From positions 124,001 to 188,000 of the forward strand of contig NZ_CP071132.1 of assembly GCF_017220215.1 (NCBI RefSeq): a DNA stretch of 64,000 nucleotides, given 5' to 3'. The stretch is from Caballeronia sp. M1242 (lineage in GTDB: Bacteria; Pseudomonadota; Gammaproteobacteria; Burkholderiales; Burkholderiaceae). The position numbers and the translations under genes are program-made. The notes beneath the pieces were generated by a model that was not told the origin of the DNA, did no database searches, and saw only the letters and a list, made by a program, of their open reading frames with translations. Shown piece by piece: positions 54,111-63,283 of the stretch; position 1 is the first letter of the stretch, and each line of letters starts with the position of its first letter.

Positions 54111-57057
54111 GAACGGAATTCGTTGCGTGAGCAGAGCCGGACGGCGAATACACGCGCCGTCCCTGAGACATGCCGGGCGCGAGCGGGCGGCCATCCGCCT
54201 TCACCATGCAAGCGTTCGCGCGCGCCTCGCCGCCGATGGCGAAGCGCGGCGCGGCGTGCGGCGCGAGATCGAACGAGAAGCCTCGCGGCGTGCGCGCGAA
54301 GTGATCGATCACGCCGTTGGCTTCCGCGAGATAGGGCAGCTTCGCGGCGCGCGCGGCATCGATCACGCGAAAGCGGGCGTCGGCGCCCGTCAGATGCACA
54401 TACACGCCGCCCGGCCCCGGCAAATAGCCCGCCACCCCCTCGGCGCTTGCGAGATCGGGCGCGCGTCCTTCGGGCAGCCGCACGGTGCGCAGCGCGCCGC
54501 TGCCGTGAATGAGCCAGAAATCGCCGTCGCGCGAAATATCCATGCGCTCGAAGTCCAGCACCTTTTGCGCGTATTCGGAGACGTAGACGGGCATGAGCGG
54601 TTGCGCCGACAGCGTGCGATACACGTCCGACAACGCCTTCACCGACGCGTACTTGGTGCCCGAAAACATGTGGTAATAGACATCGACCGGCTTGAAGCGG
54701 ATAGGGCGCTCGGTCATGTCGAACGTTTCCAGCACGCGTTGGTAACCGTAGTACGGACCCTGCCAGAGCGCGGTGTACGCCTCCTCGTTCTGATTCGGCG
54801 CGAACACCTGAAAGAAGCCGTTCTTGTCCACGCCGAGCGGCGCAATGGCGGCCCAGCTCGGATAGCGTTTCGTGATGAGCGTGTCCCCGCCGTTCATGTT
54901 GTAGACGCCCGCGTTGTCCGCCGCCGCGATGACCGGCGCGGGCACCTGACAGTCGCCGCTCCACAGCAGCACTTTCACGCGCTTGCCGGCGGGCGCTAGG
55001 CGGTCGATGTAGCGGATCGACCCGGCTATCTCGCGGTCGGTGTCGTACCGGTAGCCGGGAATGTCGATGGACAGGCCGTTGTAGTTCGCGCGGCTGCCGC
55101 CCTCGGCCGTGTCGGTGTCGCCGCCGGACTTGCCGAGGCCGGTCACGCGCATCCACTGCAACGGATGCGTGTACGTGTGGCTCGCCATCTCGACGTTCGG
55201 CAGCGCGAAGATGTCCCGCGCGATCGCGCGCAGGCGCGGCGCATCCTTCGGATACGGGCCGTCGTCGGAGATCTCGCCTTCGATGACGGACACGGTCGTT
55301 GGCAGGCCGAACTGACGGATCACCTTGTAGAGCGCATCGCCGGAATACTGCGGCGGGGCGGATGTGGAGACCTTCATCGGCCCGCCGTTCACGTCGAATT
55401 CGGCGCGCGAGGCGAGGCCGTCTCCGTCGATATGCGTCATCAGAAGACGCCGGCCGTTTTCCGTCGTGGGATCGGGCGCGGGCATGTCGTCGGGCAGGCG
55501 CAGCGCCGCGCGAAAGAAGCGTATCGGTTGCAGCACCCAGCGCGCTTCGTTTGCCATCCGCATGTCGAAGACGGCGAACGGGCGCATCGCGTAGCCGCCC
55601 CACGGCGTGATCGCGGCGGCGTCGATGGCGAAGTCGTTGCCCGCATCCGCCGATGCGAGCCTGAGCAGCGAATGGCTGCGCGGGCCGGCGCGCACGTTGG
55701 TCGTATCGTGCGGATCGGGCTGCGGCTTCATCTCGAAGCCCATCATCGACGTGTCCATCGACTCGACGCGCAAACGATTGCCCGGCCGGCCCGCGACGGG
55801 CACGAGATCGAGCTTTTGCGCGAGATCGCCCTGAATGTCGATGCCGAATGTCGTCAGCATCGCGACGGGCACGTGATGATCCACCTGCGTTTCGAGCCAG
55901 TCGTGAAACGCCGTGCGATCCGGCGCGGGCGAGTCCAGCCACATGACGATGCCCGCGTACCGGCTCGACAAGTCGCCCTCGGGCAGCGGCTTTGCGATAT
56001 CCGCGAACTCGACGCGGTAGCCGAGCCAGTTGAGCGGCATCGAAACGTAGCGCACGCCGGCGGTCACGTTGAGGCTCGCGCCGGGCTGCACGTTCTGCAC
56101 GACGAGGATCGTGCGCGGCACGTCGCGCCGGGCGGCGGTATCGGATGCGGACAGCGGCGCGGCGCTTTCGCTCGCCGCCGATGGCGCGCGTGCCGGGCCG
56201 GTGCCGATGGTCTGCAAAGCGCCGTCGGTGACATACGGAATGATGCCCTGCGCGCTGATCTCGTGGATCGCGTCGTTCGTGCAGGCGCGGTCCGCAGGCG
56301 GGCAGTAGTCGATGGATAGCACCGGCAGGCCGTAGCGCTCGCGCAATGTCTGGGCTTGCGCCAGCAGCCAGTCGCGGTCCGCTGCGGGCACCGCGACATA
56401 ACGCTTCTTCGCCTGATTCCATCCGCGATACAGCGATTCAAACGCGACCGCATAGGCCAGATCGTGCACATCGGGCATCAGTTCGAAGCCACGGTTGAAG
56501 ATGAGCCGCGCCTCGGGATAACGCGCCTTCAGCGTGCGAATGACGGCGACGAGTCCGGCTTGCTGGCGGGCACGCTCGTCGTCGGTCGTGGCGATCGTCT
56601 GATACGAGTCCAGCGTATCGAGAAAAAAGCCGCGATAGCCCTTGTCCCACAACGGCGCGATGACGCGCTCGACGAAGAACTGCGGCCATCCGGGCGCGGT
56701 CTGGTCGATGACGCGCGACGCCCACGCCGCATTGCTGCCCTTGAGCCATGCCGGCGGCATGTCCTTGAAGTAGCTGCGAGAGGGCGTCACCTCGCCGACG
56801 CTCACGTAGGCCAGCCACTTTGCCTGGCCGGAAGCCGGCGCGTGCGCGGCAGGATCGAAGCCGCTGTCCGGTTCGACGACGACGTGATCGAACGACGCGA
56901 GTTGCCCGACCGGCACCGGCGCGCCATAGAACAATGCGATGGAAGGCGGGGACGTTGCGTCGTCGGCGCGCGCGCAGGCGAACGTCAACGAAGCGGCTAC
57001 GAGTGCCGCCATCTTGCGCCAGAGGTCGCGTCGCGCATCAACGCCAGGCTCGCGCAT
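54085..57057 (-). CDS. pelA: Pel polysaccharide hydrolase/deacetylase PelA
   Basis: The 990-residue periplasmic protein (P. aeruginosa 948) has a signal peptide (MAALVAASLTFACARA), an N-terminal alpha-1,4-N-acetylgalactosaminidase-type hydrolase domain (FLDTLDSY; E207 in FESLY corresponds to the expected catalytic Glu), a reductase-like middle part, and a CE-type deacetylase domain with THIDGDG (D544/D546) and metal-binding SHTYTH (H627, H631). PelA trims and deacetylates Pel to make it cationic and is needed for export. ATG 57057 and 57012 are both possible starts; neither has a clear RBS. First gene of the pel operon. Confidence 0.94.
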   Translation of the reverse strand: MREPGVDARRDLWRKMAALVAASLTFACARADDATSPPSIALFYGAPVPVGQLASFDHVVVEPDSGFDPAAHAPASGQAKWLAYVSVGEVTPSRSYFKDMPPAWLKGSNAAWASRVIDQTAPGWPQFFVERVIAPLWDKGYRGFFLDTLDSYQTIATTDDERARQQAGLVAVIRTLKARYPEARLIFNRGFELMPDVHDLAYAVAFESLYRGWNQAKKRYVAVPAADRDWLLAQAQTLRERYGLPVLSIDYCPPADRACTNDAIHEISAQGIIPYVTDGALQTIGTGPARAPSAASESAAPLSASDTAARRDVPRTILVVQNVQPGASLNVTAGVRYVSMPLNWLGYRVEFADIAKPLPEGDLSSRYAGIVMWLDSPAPDRTAFHDWLETQVDHHVPVAMLTTFGIDIQGDLAQKLDLVPVAGRPGNRLRVESMDTSMMGFEMKPQPDPHDTTNVRAGPRSHSLLRLASADAGNDFAIDAAAITPWGGYAMRPFAVFDMRMANEARWVLQPIRFFRAALRLPDDMPAPDPTTENGRRLLMTHIDGDGLASRAEFDVNGGPMKVSTSAPPQYSGDALYKVIRQFGLPTTVSVIEGEISDDGPYPKDAPRLRAIARDIFALPNVEMASHTYTHPLQWMRVTGLGKSGGDTDTAEGGSRANYNGLSIDIPGYRYDTDREIAGSIRYIDRLAPAGKRVKVLLWSGDCQVPAPVIAAADNAGVYNMNGGDTLITKRYPSWAAIAPLGVDKNGFFQVFAPNQNEEAYTALWQGPYYGYQRVLETFDMTERPIRFKPVDVYYHMFSGTKYASVKALSDVYRTLSAQPLMPVYVSEYAQKVLDFERMDISRDGDFWLIHGSGALRTVRLPEGRAPDLASAEGVAGYLPGPGGVYVHLTGADARFRVIDAARAAKLPYLAEANGVIDHFARTPRGFSFDLAPHAAPRFAIGGEARANACMVKADGRPLAPGMSQGRRVYSPSGSAHATNSVHVDVVCAT

Positions 57058-57196
57058 TATGCAGGGCAGGGGCCGGCCCGGTCGGCGGCTCCTTGTATTG
57101 CAACGGGCTCGGAGTGAATGTGCGTTGGTTTCATATCGCTCGGGCCTTCACGGTCTGCATGGAGTCCTGTTCAACGTGTCACGCGGGCGGCGCGCC

Positions 57197-57655
57197 CTAA
57201 GCGGGATCGGCGCCGCACAAATAACGCAGTAACGGAGCGAGTTTGTCCGCGTCCGTCGGTTTCGCGCAGTAGGCATCGAAACCGGCTTGCCTCGCTGCCT
57301 GCAAGTCGCCAGGCGTCGAAAGCGCCGAATGGCCGACTAATATCGGTTGCGCAAGCGTGGTGGATAAGCGCAGGTAGGCTGCAACCTGCAATCCCGACAA
57401 ATCCGGCATCCAAATGTCCAGCAGCACGATATCGGGCCGCCAGCGTTCCGATGCCTCGATGGCCTGCTGGCCACTATAAACGACTTCGGTCGGAAAGCCA
57501 TCGACGGCGAGCACCATCCCGATGGCGTCGGCCGTATCGACATAGTCGTCGACGACAAGCACGCGAGGCGGCAGCGCGCCATGGCATCGGCGGCATGTCC
57601 AGATCGCACACTTGGGAGAAACTTCAAAATCATCGCGCATTACGCCGCGCCCCAT
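57197..57655 (-). CDS. Receiver-only response regulator
   Basis: The 152-residue protein is a single CheY-like receiver: VLVVDDYVDTAD (acidic pocket), phospho-acceptor in VLLDIWMPDLSG, GHSALST and AKPTDADKL with the conserved Lys. The N-terminal ~30 residues contain CAIWTCRRCHG, a CxxC-type pair not usual for receivers. No output domain is present. It lies 139 bases upstream of pelA on the same strand and downstream of a hybrid kinase and a CsbD gene, so it may take part in control of pel; this is inference. Confidence 0.85.
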   Translation of the reverse strand: MGRGVMRDDFEVSPKCAIWTCRRCHGALPPRVLVVDDYVDTADAIGMVLAVDGFPTEVVYSGQQAIEASERWRPDIVLLDIWMPDLSGLQVAAYLRLSTTLAQPILVGHSALSTPGDLQAARQAGFDAYCAKPTDADKLAPLLRYLCGADPA

Positions 57656-57725
57656 ATGTGCGAAAGCCGCGTCTGTCCGGCACGCGGCTCGTTGATCAAG
57701 CCCGCATGGCTGCGGGACGGGCGTC

Positions 57726-57905
57726 CTAGCGTTGATCCTTCTTGACGTCTTCCTTCACGTCGCCGTACTGCTTGCGGGCTTCGCCCACGCCCTGCTGCAC
57801 CTGGCCCTTCACTTCCTGGCTGGTGTCGCCTGTCATGTTGCCAACGGCTTCGTTGACGTTCCCCTTCACCTTCTCGGCTGTACCCTTGACCTGGTCCTTA
57901 TTCAT
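57726..57905 (-). CDS. CsbD family stress protein
   Basis: The 59-residue protein (MNKDQVKGTAEKVKGNVNEA...) has the CsbD repeat pattern GxxxxxxGxxxxxxG with alternating Lys/Glu and no Cys or Trp. CsbD-like proteins are general stress proteins of unknown mechanism in many bacteria. The start at 57905 has AGGAG seven bases upstream. It lies between the receiver and the hybrid kinase. Confidence 0.93.
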   Translation of the reverse strand: MNKDQVKGTAEKVKGNVNEAVGNMTGDTSQEVKGQVQQGVGEARKQYGDVKEDVKKDQR

Positions 57906-58102
57906 GGTGTTTCTCCTATCGGTTACGTGGGGGTGACCACGCTTTTGTATGAGCAAGGACCGGGCCTGTTATGCGTGATGCGCGAAAACCCGTGCAATAC
58001 GGGCCTCTGGACCGCTGCAGCCGGTGGAAACCAGCGCATTTGACGGCGAAACCGGGCAATTCTTGCAAGCAGGCGCGAGCGTTCGCGCGCGGACCGTGGA
58101 GT

Positions 58103-61100
58103 TTATCGACCGGACCGCAGGCGGTGGACGACATCCGCAAGGGCCTGCAAATTGAACGGCTTCGCAAGACACGCGTCGCATCCGGCCTCCTGCGCGAACG
58201 TTTCTTCCTGCGCGACGGGGCGGCCCGTCAGCGCCGCAATGGGAATCGCCGCGCACAAAGGCAGTTTTCTGAGCGCGCTGACGAGTTGATAACCGTCCAT
58301 GTCCGGCAGGCCGACATCCGTGATGACGAGATCGAACTGTGTTTGCGACGCCTTCTGCAACGCATCGTCCGCGTTCGCCGATGAAACGACGACCGCTTCG
58401 TACAGCGACAAAAGGTCGGCCATCGCGGTCAGCGACTCTTCCGAGTCCTCTACCAGCAGAATACGCAAGTTCCTGAACACGGAGAGATCGGCGGGCATGT
58501 CGCCGGCCTGCCGGTGAGCGAACGAGGCATCGGCGGGAAGCGACACTACGAAGCGCGTTCCGTGTCCTTCGCCATCCGAGAACGCTTCGGCGTTGCCGCC
58601 GTGCAGTTGCGCCAGTTGCCGCACGAGCGACAGGCCAATGCCCAGTCCGCCGGGCCGCGCGCGGTAGGGCACGTTGGGCGTCTGCTGGAACATGTCGAAG
58701 ATGGACGTAATCGCGGCGGGCGCGATGCCGCAGCCGGTGTCCATCACTTGCAGCCGCACGACATCGTCGCGCTGTTCGAGCGTCACCGTGACACAGCCGC
58801 CTCGCGGCGTGAACTTGAGCGCGTTGCTCAGTAGGTTCCAGGCGATCTGCTCGACGCGGATCGCATCGCCGCGAATCAGAACCGGCGCGTCTGCGAGCGA
58901 AAGTCTCAGGTCGATGCCGCCTTCGTCGAAATCGCGCTGCATCGCATCGGTGATGGAGCGGACGATGGCCGCCACGTCGGTCGGCGCGAAGCGCAACGAG
59001 AGCTTGCCCGTCTGAATGCGCGAGAAGTCGAGCAGGTCGTCGATGATCTGCGCCTGCGCGAGCACCGACTTCTGAATGGCATCCGAGACGTCCTGAACGC
59101 GGCCGATATGACGCGCTTCCGGAATGCGCGCGAGAATCTCCGCCTTCATGTGAATGAGATTGAGCGGATTCTTGAGCTCGTGCGACAACACCGCGATGAA
59201 CTCGTCCTTCAGGCGGCTCAACTTGCGTATCTCGATGTTGTTCGCGCGCTCCTGCTCGATCACGTTGTCCTTGCGGCCTTCGGCGAGGCGGCGCTGAGTC
59301 GCGTCGTGAACGATCTTCGCGTAGCCGGAGAAACCGGACGCCTCGATGCGGCTCAGAAAGCCGCTGCAAAACACAGGCGTGCCGCGTTTCGTGGCGTGCC
59401 AGCGTTCGTCCTCGGCGCGCCCGCGCTCGCGCGCCTTCTTGCGTTCGCGCGCGGGCACGCCGTCGGCGATGTCCTCCGGCGTGTAGATCGGGTCCAGATG
59501 TTTGCCGACCATCTCCACGCTGTCGAAGCCGAAAATGCGCGTGGCGCCGACGTTCCAGCTCACGATGGTGCCGTCCTCGTCCACCACGATGATCGCGAAG
59601 TCATGCGTGCCCTGCGCCGCAAGCCGCAGCTTCTCTTCGCTGACTCGCGCCTGATCCTGGGCGGCCTTTTGTTCGGTGATGTCGATGAGCGCGAGCACCG
59701 CGCCGTCGATGCGGTCGTCGTCGGTGCGGTAAGGCAGCACGCGGGCGAGGAGCGTGCGGCCGTCCTTGCTCTTCACTTCTTTCTCCGAACGCTTCAACTG
59801 TTCGAACGCCTCGCGAAGATCCTTGAGCATGTCCGGATAATCGAGCTGATGCGTCAGATGCTCGAGCGGCCGTCCCTGATCCATCGGGCGGATGTTGAAG
59901 AACGAATCGGCAGGCGCCGTGTAGCGCTTGATCCTCAGCGTCCGGTCGACGAACACGGTCGCCACGCCGACGAGCGCGATCAGATTCTGGAGGTCGTCAT
60001 TGACGCGCGACGATTCCTGAACCTTGGTCATCAATTCGGCGTTGACCGTCAAGAGTTCCTCGTTGAGCGACTGCAATTCCTCCCGGCTCGCTTCGAGCTC
60101 TTCAGTCGCTGAACGCAGTTCCTCGTTCATCGCCTGAAGTTCCTCGTTGGACGCTCGCAGTTGCTCTCTCGATGCCTGCTGATGATCCATCGACGTGCGC
60201 AGACGTTCTTCGCTTCCCTCGAGCGCCTGTCGCAGCGAGTCCACCGTCTCCACGCCTGTCGACGCGCGCGGCGTATCCGTCGCGTCGCCGGGCGCGGCGA
60301 AGTCGCAGATCACCGACACGAGTTGCTGCCGGTAGGCGAAATCGCGATACGGCCGCAGCGAGAGGTCCGCTTCGATCTCGCCCGCCGCCGTGATGAAGGG
60401 AACGGAGAGCTCGTCCTCGCGCTGCTTGCTGGCGATGCAACGCTCTGCCGCCTGCCGCACGCGCTCCTCGGCATCGCGGCGCACGATGTCGAAGAGGTTG
60501 GTCACGCGCGTGTGCCGGACGTTTTCGGTGAGCGTATCGGCGCGCGCCGAGCGATGCACGATGGCGCCATCGGGGCGCATCACGATGACGGCGGGGCCGA
60601 ACAGGTCGAGCGCGCGCGCCTGACTGGGCAGACGCGGCACGGCGCGGCGAGCGTCCGACGCATCGTGAAAGAACGTGTGTCCGCCGAACGCGTGGCTTTC
60701 GCTTTCTTCCTTGTCGGCGAAAAGCGCGCTCGTGACCGTGGCGAGCGGCGCGATCGGCCTGTGCCGTGCGCGATAGATGCGCCTTTGCTTGTCGACGGGG
60801 CGAAACAGTTCTTCGGCGAAGTCGGCCGATTCGGCGGTGCCCAGAAAGAGGAAGCCTTCATGCGGACGCAACGCATAGAAGAAGGTGTCGAGCACCTGCC
60901 TTTGCGCGCGGCGTTCCATGTAGATGAGCACGTTGCGGCACGAAACGAGATCGATGCGTGAGAACGGCGGATCGCGCAAGAGGTTGTGAGCGGCGAAGAT
61001 CACCGTATCGCGCAGCGACTTCACGAGCCGGTAACGGTTGCCGTCCCGCGTGAAATACTGGCTGAGGCGCGCAGGGCTGACATCGTTCTGAATGGCGAGC

Positions 61101-62230
61101 GGGTAGCTCGCCGACCGGGCGAGCGCAACGGCGCGTTCGTCGATATCGCTTGCATAGACGGTCACCTGAACGCGATGCGGCAAACGGCGCACGGCTTCGT
61201 CCAGAAGGATTGCGATCGAGAAAGCCTCTTCGCCCGTCGCGCAGGCCGGAACCCACGCGCGCACCTTATCGCGCCCGCGAAGGTTGTTCATCAGTTCGGG
61301 AATGATCGTGTTTTCGAGCGAGGCGAAGGCGTCCGTGTCGCGAAAGAAATGCGTGACGCCGATAAGCAGGTCGGCGAGCAGCTTCGGCGTTTCTTCGCTG
61401 TGACGCGCGAGATAGTCGCGATAGGCGGCCGCGGTCGCGAGTCCGTTCACCTGCATGCGTCGCTCGATGCGCCGCACGATCGTGCCGCGCTTGTAACTCG
61501 CGAAATCATGGCGCGTGCGGGCACGCACGAGGTCGAGCACATCGTTGATGGCGTCGACCTGCGGGCCCGGCACGCGGGCATCGAGCGCGGGTTCCTCGTC
61601 GGACGGCGCGGGCAGCTCGATCTGCTTCGCGTTCAGCGAAAGCGCGAGAACCTTTGGGATGATCTGATCGAGCGGCAAAACGAGGTCGACATCGCCTGTC
61701 CCGATCGCGCTGCGCGGCATGTCGCCGTACTCGGCTTCGTCCGGTTGCTGCGCGATGGTGACCCCGCCGCGTTCGCGCACGCGCGAGATGCCCACCGAGC
61801 CGTCCCCGCCCGATCCCGACAGCACGACGGCGAATGCGCGCGAGCCGTGCGCGTCGGCGAGGCTGCGGAAGAACACGTCGATGGATGTCGGCGGCGTGCG
61901 GGGCAAGTGCGGATCGCTCAGGCGCAACTGACCGTCGATCATCGAAAGATGCTTGCCGGGCGGGATGACGTAGACCGTGTCGGTCTCGAGAAGAACCGGT
62001 TGGTTCACCTGTCGCACGCGCAACGGAGTCACGCGCTGAATGACCTCGTGCGCATGGCTCGCGTGATTCGGCGAGAGATGCAGCACGACCACGAAGGCCA
62101 CGCCGGGCGACGCGGGCGCCGCCTCGAAAAGCCGCAAAAGCGCCTCGACGCCACCGGCCGAAGCGCCGATTCCCACCACCGAGAAGTCGGGGCCCGAGCT
62201 CTTCGGGTGGTCTGCTGCCTTTGCTTCCAT
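58103..62230 (-). CDS. CheB/CheR/PAS hybrid histidine kinase
   Basis: The 1375-residue cytosolic protein has, in order: CheB-type methylesterase (~15-195; Ser24, His51, Asp143), CheR-type methyltransferase (~225-490; ACATGEEAFSIAI SAM loop, THFFRD, RNVLIYM), a PAS-like segment (~535-645), coiled coil (~675-745), PAS (~745-855), PAS (~865-980), HisKA with H1017 (SHELKNPL), HATPase (~1120-1235; N1136, DTGCGI, GLGIGLSL), and a receiver with D1305 (ITDVGLPD). Such fusions are known in Proteobacteria but their output is not. The ATG at 62230 has GGAG upstream. No receptor gene is next to it; the orphan receiver at 57197 is a possible partner. Confidence 0.94.
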   Translation of the reverse strand: MEAKAADHPKSSGPDFSVVGIGASAGGVEALLRLFEAAPASPGVAFVVVLHLSPNHASHAHEVIQRVTPLRVRQVNQPVLLETDTVYVIPPGKHLSMIDGQLRLSDPHLPRTPPTSIDVFFRSLADAHGSRAFAVVLSGSGGDGSVGISRVRERGGVTIAQQPDEAEYGDMPRSAIGTGDVDLVLPLDQIIPKVLALSLNAKQIELPAPSDEEPALDARVPGPQVDAINDVLDLVRARTRHDFASYKRGTIVRRIERRMQVNGLATAAAYRDYLARHSEETPKLLADLLIGVTHFFRDTDAFASLENTIIPELMNNLRGRDKVRAWVPACATGEEAFSIAILLDEAVRRLPHRVQVTVYASDIDERAVALARSASYPLAIQNDVSPARLSQYFTRDGNRYRLVKSLRDTVIFAAHNLLRDPPFSRIDLVSCRNVLIYMERRAQRQVLDTFFYALRPHEGFLFLGTAESADFAEELFRPVDKQRRIYRARHRPIAPLATVTSALFADKEESESHAFGGHTFFHDASDARRAVPRLPSQARALDLFGPAVIVMRPDGAIVHRSARADTLTENVRHTRVTNLFDIVRRDAEERVRQAAERCIASKQREDELSVPFITAAGEIEADLSLRPYRDFAYRQQLVSVICDFAAPGDATDTPRASTGVETVDSLRQALEGSEERLRTSMDHQQASREQLRASNEELQAMNEELRSATEELEASREELQSLNEELLTVNAELMTKVQESSRVNDDLQNLIALVGVATVFVDRTLRIKRYTAPADSFFNIRPMDQGRPLEHLTHQLDYPDMLKDLREAFEQLKRSEKEVKSKDGRTLLARVLPYRTDDDRIDGAVLALIDITEQKAAQDQARVSEEKLRLAAQGTHDFAIIVVDEDGTIVSWNVGATRIFGFDSVEMVGKHLDPIYTPEDIADGVPARERKKARERGRAEDERWHATKRGTPVFCSGFLSRIEASGFSGYAKIVHDATQRRLAEGRKDNVIEQERANNIEIRKLSRLKDEFIAVLSHELKNPLNLIHMKAEILARIPEARHIGRVQDVSDAIQKSVLAQAQIIDDLLDFSRIQTGKLSLRFAPTDVAAIVRSITDAMQRDFDEGGIDLRLSLADAPVLIRGDAIRVEQIAWNLLSNALKFTPRGGCVTVTLEQRDDVVRLQVMDTGCGIAPAAITSIFDMFQQTPNVPYRARPGGLGIGLSLVRQLAQLHGGNAEAFSDGEGHGTRFVVSLPADASFAHRQAGDMPADLSVFRNLRILLVEDSEESLTAMADLLSLYEAVVVSSANADDALQKASQTQFDLVITDVGLPDMDGYQLVSALRKLPLCAAIPIAALTGRPVAQEETFAQEAGCDACLAKPFNLQALADVVHRLRSGR

Positions 62231-62429
62231 TGTGTGGTCTCCGCGCGCCGGGCACAGGCCGGCTTCGCTACTGTGCTATGTATGAGACGGATAAGCAACG
62301 ACATTGCGCGAAGCGGACGGTGGATGGCGTCGGACTTCAGCGCTTCGCGGTCGGATGCGGTCGGATGCGGTCGACAAGGGGCGTCAGCGGCGGGCGTGCG
62401 GTGAACGATGCTCGACGTGATGGCAGATT
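62231..62429. other. Intergenic region upstream of the hybrid kinase
   Basis: Contains the kinase RBS and a 10-bp tandem repeat (62347-62372). No gene seen. Confidence 0.4.
62347..62372. repeat. Short 10-bp tandem repeat
   Basis: Three near-exact copies of GCGGTCGGAT-type units upstream of the kinase gene; no other role visible. Confidence 0.7.
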
Positions 62430-62654
62430 CTACGTTGTCAAGGGACTGTCTTCGTTATCGTCGTCATGGGGCACACACGCCGAGGGTCTGTTGATTCGAA
62501 CGTAGCCGCGTGGCCGCTTCGCGCGCTTGTCACCGGTATGAAGGAACGCTGCGCGCGGGAGCCGTCCGCGCATGCCGGCCAGTTCGACGCCGGATTGCAT
62601 CGCGTCGAAGTATTCGCAAACTGCGGCGTCCTTTGCGCGACCGGCGCGCAACAT
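62430..62654 (-). CDS. Possible small basic hypothetical protein (74 aa)
   Basis: A 74-residue frame with balanced codons (GC-rich third positions, few rare codons) and sequence such as DAAVCEYFDAMQSGVELAGM and LPRAAFLHTGDKRAKRPRGY. There is no good RBS at the ATG, and a GTG at 62678 is an alternative. It follows the small secreted protein gene by 53 bases on the same strand. I do not recognise it. Confidence 0.3.
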   Translation of the reverse strand: MLRAGRAKDAAVCEYFDAMQSGVELAGMRGRLPRAAFLHTGDKRAKRPRGYVRINRPSACVPHDDDNEDSPLTT

Positions 62655-62707
62655 ACCGCGCGCGAGCGCCTTGGACACCGCGAGGACAGGCGGACAGCGG
62701 CGTCCGT

Positions 62708-62992
62708 TTATTGCGTCGTCGTGGCCGAGCCGGTCGAGCCGGTGGACCCGGAGGAGCCGTCGCCCGAGACATTCGCTTTCTTGCTCTTCGAGTGCTTGCG
62801 CGTCGCATGCTTGCCCGTGGGACCGGCCGGCGAGCCAGTTTCACCGTTGCCGTTCGGCGTTCCGACGCCGACGCCGCCCTGGCCCGCGCCGTTGCCGCCT
62901 GGCAGGCCGCCGCCCGAGCCTTGCGCGAATGCGCCGCTCGATACGGCCAGCACCAGCGCGGAAAGGAGAATGCTCATCTTTGCCGTCTTCAT
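62708..62992 (-). CDS. Small secreted Gly/Ser-rich protein (94 aa)
   Basis: The 94-residue protein has a clear signal peptide (KMSILLSALVLAVSSGAFA, cleavage after AFA near residue 23), then a Gly-rich tract (GSGGGLPGGNGAGQGGVGVG), a short Lys/His/Arg/Ser segment (KHATRKHSKSKKA) and a Gly/Ser/Thr-rich end. It is likely a periplasmic or surface-exposed, intrinsically flexible protein; function unknown. The ATG at 62992 has AGAGGA six bases upstream and is preferred to the longer frame. Confidence 0.7.
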   Translation of the reverse strand: MKTAKMSILLSALVLAVSSGAFAQGSGGGLPGGNGAGQGGVGVGTPNGNGETGSPAGPTGKHATRKHSKSKKANVSGDGSSGSTGSTGSATTTQ

Positions 62993-63283
62993 AAGGTCCT
63001 CTCGAGAAATGTTGGTCGACCGCACGCAGTCGATGCGGATCGGTGCCCTGCAGTGCAATTGCTGTGCCGCAGCGGGCGCGGGCCATGATCGTCGCCGATT
63101 ACGAGGACGATGGCGTGACAGGCCGCAAGCCCGATAGTATGTCGGGCCGCGTGAGTTCTTGCTGAAGGCGGAGGGGGTGATTGCCGGGAAATCGGGAGAG
63201 GCAGCGCTGGCGGCAGATGCCGCACGCCGCGCGATCGTCGCAGTAGCCCGTAAGCCACCGCGACGATCACGCTTTCCTGCTCG

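Noticed and set aside
60986..62404. 472-residue plus-strand frame opposite the hybrid kinase
   Set aside because: Antisense shadow; runs across the kinase start with no family motif.
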